DNA of 8,005 bases from Clostridia bacterium (GTDB lineage: Bacteria > Bacillota > Clostridia > UMGS1883). Position 1 is the stretch's first letter, and each line of letters begins with the position of its first letter. The notes under the pieces were generated by a model. The model had not been told where the DNA came from. It did no database searches and worked only from the letters and a program-made list of their open reading frames with translations. Position numbers and translations under genes: made by a program. The stretch is from the NCBI GenBank assembly GCA_017441965.1, contig JAFSBF010000037.1, positions 1 to 8,005 on the forward strand, given 5' to 3'. Below, piece by piece: positions 5,237 through 8,005 of the stretch.

Positions 5237-6975
5237 TACTCCTCTACCTGCCTTTCTATTGCATCAAAGGGACAAAGCTGTGTACATACATCGCATCCCA
5301 CGCAAAGTGTTTTATCAATTTCAGCCTTGCCATCATGCATACTGATTGCAGGACAGCCAAAGCTCATACATTTTTTACAACCCTTACACTTATCCTTATT
5401 AACAACAAGCGGTTTTTTCGGCTTTACAGATTTAAGAAGCACGCAAGGTATTCTTGAAATAATAACCGACGGCTCATTTGCAGAAAGCTCCTCTTTTACA
5501 ACTTTTTCACATTCCTTGAGGTCATAGGGGTCTACAACCCTCACCCTGTTTATGCCTACACTGCGGCAGAGTGTTTCAAGGTCAATTTTTGATGCAGGAT
5601 CTCCCTTTATATTATATCCCGTTGTGGGGTTTTGCTGATGGCCTGTCATTCCCGTAATTGAGTTGTCAAGAATAATTACAGTGGAATTGGAGCCGTTATA
5701 CGCAATATTTATAAGTCCGGTTACACCGCTGTGCATAAAGGTGGAGTCGCCTATTACGCAGACACTCTTGCCCTCACTCTCACTGCCTCCAGCCTTGTTA
5801 AATCCGTGAAGACCCGAAACAGACGCACCCATACAAAGCGTTGAATCAAGTGCAAAAAGCGGAGGTGTTGCACCCAAAGTGTAACAACCGATATCTCCAA
5901 GCACTGTGATTTTATTTTTTGCAAGTGCATAATACATACCTCTGTGGGGACAACCTGCACACATCATCGGTGGACGCATCGGAATATCCATTCCAAGGTC
6001 ATATGTTTCTTTATCGTCCTTACCCATTGCCTTTGCAATGGTTTTCTGTGAAAATTCTCCGATGCAGGTGAAAAGCTCCTTGCCGCACACTTTAATCCCC
6101 AAAGAGTTGCAGTGCGCCTCGATTATGCCATCAAGCTCCTCTATAACGTATACCTTATCCATCTTTGAGGCAAATTCAATAATGCTCTTTTCAGGGAGCG
6201 GGTTTACAATGCCAAGCTTAAATACGCTTACACTGTCACCAAGCGCCTCCTTCACGTACTGATAGCTTGCACCCGATGTGATAACACCAATTTTTGAATC
6301 TGTATATTCTATGCGGTTAAATTCACAATCTTCCGCAAGCTCTACAAATTTCCTTGTTCTTTCCTCAACAAAGGGATGACGTTTCTTTGCATTTGCAGGC
6401 ATCATTATATACTTTTCAGGATTTTTTTCGTAATCCTTTACGCCTGCCTCTGTTCTTTCGCCCGTTTCAACAATGCTCTGCGAATGTGCAATTCTTGTAC
6501 ACATACGAAGAAGAACGGGGGTATCGTATTTTTCGGAAAGCTCAAACGCCTTCTTTGCAAAATCATATGCCTCCTGCGAATCGGCAGGCTCGAGCATAGG
6601 GATTTTAGATGCAATTGCATAATGCCTTGAATCCTGCTCATTCTGTGATGAATGCATTCCGGGGTCATCAGCCACACAGATAACCATACCGCCATTAACA
6701 CCTGTATATGACAGTGTAAAAAGCGGGTCTGCCGCAACATTAAGACCTACGTGCTTCATAGCACACGCACTTCTTGCACCACGAAGCGATGCACCAAAAG
6801 CCACCTCACAGGCAACCTTTTCATTTGGTGCCCACTCGCAATATATTTCATCATATTTTGCCGCAAATTCCGTTATCTCTGTACTGGGTGTACCGGGATA
6901 TGAGGAAATGACATTACAGCCTGCCTCGTAAAGGCCACGTGCAACGGCGGCATTACCAATCAGTAATTCCTTCAT
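5236..6975 (-). CDS. iorA: Indolepyruvate:ferredoxin oxidoreductase, alpha subunit
   Basis: This 579-residue catalytic subunit binds thiamine diphosphate and two 4Fe-4S clusters. The N-terminal PYR-type domain has VISSYPGTPSTEI (22-34) and the probable TPP-activating Glu52 (NEKVACEVAFG). A conserved CAGCPHRG lies at 339-346. The TPP/Mg motif is GDSTFMHSG (409-417) through LDNSITGMTG (436-445), with Asp410 and Asn438. The C-terminal ferredoxin-like domain has C530-x2-C533-x2-C536-x4-C541-P and C558-x2-C561-x2-C564-x3-C568-P. The ATG at 6975 is chosen because GAAAGGAAAG (around 6981-6990) precedes it; an in-frame ATG at 7023 has no ribosome binding site. The gene lies 84 bp after the upstream paaK and overlaps iorB. 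The oxygen-sensitive chemistry and ferredoxin dependence point to an anaerobe. Confidence 0.97.
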   Translation of the reverse strand: MKELLIGNAAVARGLYEAGCNVISSYPGTPSTEITEFAAKYDEIYCEWAPNEKVACEVAFGASLRGARSACAMKHVGLNVAADPLFTLSYTGVNGGMVICVADDPGMHSSQNEQDSRHYAIASKIPMLEPADSQEAYDFAKKAFELSEKYDTPVLLRMCTRIAHSQSIVETGERTEAGVKDYEKNPEKYIMMPANAKKRHPFVEERTRKFVELAEDCEFNRIEYTDSKIGVITSGASYQYVKEALGDSVSVFKLGIVNPLPEKSIIEFASKMDKVYVIEELDGIIEAHCNSLGIKVCGKELFTCIGEFSQKTIAKAMGKDDKETYDLGMDIPMRPPMMCAGCPHRGMYYALAKNKITVLGDIGCYTLGATPPLFALDSTLCMGASVSGLHGFNKAGGSESEGKSVCVIGDSTFMHSGVTGLINIAYNGSNSTVIILDNSITGMTGHQQNPTTGYNIKGDPASKIDLETLCRSVGINRVRVVDPYDLKECEKVVKEELSANEPSVIISRIPCVLLKSVKPKKPLVVNKDKCKGCKKCMSFGCPAISMHDGKAEIDKTLCVGCDVCTQLCPFDAIERQVEE

Positions 6976-6980
6976 TATTA

Positions 6981-7059
6981 TCTTTCCTTTCATATAGATA
7001 GGGTGCGACTTCCTTATGCCCATGCTGACAGATGAGGTATTACCTCAACGCACCGCAAA
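6981..7059 (-). other. Structured spacer between upstream paaK and iorA
   Basis: This is the longest spacer in the operon. It holds the iorA ribosome binding site (6981-6990), a short palindrome GAGGTATTACCTC (7034-7046) and outer arms GGTGCG (7002-7007) and CGCACC (7049-7054) that could pair around it. There is no U-tract and no recognisable promoter, so readthrough from paaK into iorA is expected. Confidence 0.4.
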
Positions 7060-8005
7060 TTATTTGGTTTCGTTTCTGAGGTCAAGCACTCTCTTCGCCT
7101 TACCCTGAAAACGCTCAAGCGATTTAGGCTGAACAAGAGTAATCTTTGCCTGAAGTCCGAGAACGCTCTTTATTCTCTCCTGAATTGTACGTGTAAGCTT
7201 TTCAAGCTCACCGTAGCTTTCAAGAACACTTGCATCAATAAGCTCAACCTTGATTTCAAGTGTATCCTTGTAATTATCCTCACGGCGGACAACAAGCTGA
7301 TAGTGCGGACCAATTTTATCTACATTTATAAGAACGCTTTCAATCTGTGTCGGGAACACGTTTACACCCTTTATTATAAGCATATCATCAGTTCTGCCCT
7401 TTGTCTTTGACATTCTGACGTGCGTTCTGCCGCACTTGCACGGCTCATAATCAAGAGTTGTAATATCCCTCGTTCTGTAACGAAGCACAGGCATACCCTG
7501 TTTTGTAAGTGTTGTAACAACAAGCTCGCCCGTCTCACCTGTCTGAAGACGTTTTCCCGTGTCGGGGTCAACAATTTCAGGCAGGAAATGGTCCTCTGCA
7601 AAATGCATACCGCATCGCTCGAAACAGTCACCGCTTACACCGGGGCCGCCAAGCTCTGTCATACCATAGTTATCAGAAACATAAACGCCAAGATTTTTTT
7701 CAATAGCACTTCTCATTTCAGGTGTACATGGCTCACTTCCTAAAATACCAAGCCTTAATTTATAATCAGAAAGCGGATGCTCACCCTCTTTAACAGCTTC
7801 GCTGAGATACAACGCATAAGACGGTGTTGCAACAAGTCCCGTAACGCCAAGGTCACGCATCAGCATAAGCTGCTTTTCCGTATTTCCCGACGATGCAGGG
7901 ATAACCATTGCCCCAAGCTTTTCAAGTCCGTAGTGAAGACCGAGTGCACCCGTAAAAAGTCCGTAGCCAAACGAAATCTGTATTATATCGTCACTCGTAA
8001 CACCA
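7060..8005 (-). CDS. paaK: PaaK-like phenylacetate/arylacetate-CoA ligase, upstream copy, 314 C-terminal residues (5' end outside window)
   Basis: The frame is open from the right edge (first full codon at 8004) to the TAA at 7060-7062. The visible part starts GVTSDDIIQISFGYGLFTG and aligns with the downstream copy from about residue 124, so roughly 120 residues including the P-loop are missing off the edge. Motifs present are YGMTE, RYRTRD, CKCGRTHVRM, GRTDDMLIIKGVNVFPTQIE and the C-terminal FQGKAKRVLDLR with its conserved lysine. An ATG at 7908 is internal and is not the start. It resembles the downstream copy along its whole visible length but differs at many positions (for example YGMTE against YGLTE), so this is an old duplication or a distinct subfamily and not a recent repeat. 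It is transcribed toward iorA; the operon promoter is not in the window. Confidence 0.94.
   Translation of the reverse strand, partial: GVTSDDIIQISFGYGLFTGALGLHYGLEKLGAMVIPASSGNTEKQLMLMRDLGVTGLVATPSYALYLSEAVKEGEHPLSDYKLRLGILGSEPCTPEMRSAIEKNLGVYVSDNYGMTELGGPGVSGDCFERCGMHFAEDHFLPEIVDPDTGKRLQTGETGELVVTTLTKQGMPVLRYRTRDITTLDYEPCKCGRTHVRMSKTKGRTDDMLIIKGVNVFPTQIESVLINVDKIGPHYQLVVRREDNYKDTLEIKVELIDASVLESYGELEKLTRTIQERIKSVLGLQAKITLVQPKSLERFQGKAKRVLDLRNETK

Noticed and set aside
7034..7046. GAGGTATTACCTC palindrome as a terminator of the upstream paaK
   Set aside because: Only a 5-bp stem with a 3-nt loop is possible and no run of U follows, so it cannot be an intrinsic terminator.

Overview
The window looks like chromosomal core DNA of a low-GC Gram-positive anaerobe of the class Clostridia; Ruminococcaceae/Oscillospiraceae is a guess from overall style, not something the sequence proves. 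The reasons are purine-rich ribosome binding sites (AAAGGAG type), near-consensus sigma-A promoters, tRNA genes that all encode CCA, intrinsic terminators, and a ferredoxin-dependent 2-oxoacid oxidoreductase operon. Protein genes lie on the minus strand; the tRNA cluster lies on the plus strand.

Layout from left to right. (1) 1-1204, minus strand: the N-terminal 192 codons of glyceraldehyde-3-phosphate dehydrogenase (gap, running off the left edge), preceded by a cytoplasmic cyclophilin-type peptidyl-prolyl isomerase. A strong promoter lies upstream of the cyclophilin gene and probably serves both. (2) 1266-2287, minus strand: a LytR-CpsA-Psr (LCP) cell-wall glycopolymer ligase gene, complete except for one in-frame TAA at codon 177, with its own promoter. 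(3) 2341-2864, plus strand: a tRNA operon (Val-Asp-Phe-Gly-Cys) with a perfect consensus promoter, a hairpin in the 5' leader, a terminator-like hairpin between tRNA-Gly and tRNA-Cys, and a strong, probably bidirectional terminator at the end. (4) 2899-8005, minus strand: an operon read in the order paaK-like (5' end outside the window), iorA, iorB, a second paaK-like gene, and a small two-ACT-domain protein.

The last operon is the metabolic core of the window. IorAB (indolepyruvate:ferredoxin oxidoreductase) interconverts aryl-pyruvates and arylacetyl-CoA plus CO2 and reduced ferredoxin. The PaaK-like AMP-forming ligases make arylacetyl-CoA from arylacetates. Together they can salvage phenylacetate, indoleacetate or hydroxyphenylacetate into aromatic amino acids, or run in the degradative direction. 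The ACT protein is a plausible amino-acid sensor. This gene set is recognisable in anaerobes and is not a new system, although the two different ligases flanking iorAB deserve attention.

The least expected features are the single nonsense codon in an otherwise intact LCP gene, the internal terminator that sets tRNA-Cys apart from the rest of its cluster, and the tRNA leader hairpin. I found no CRISPR array, intact mobile element, phage gene or clearly novel system.
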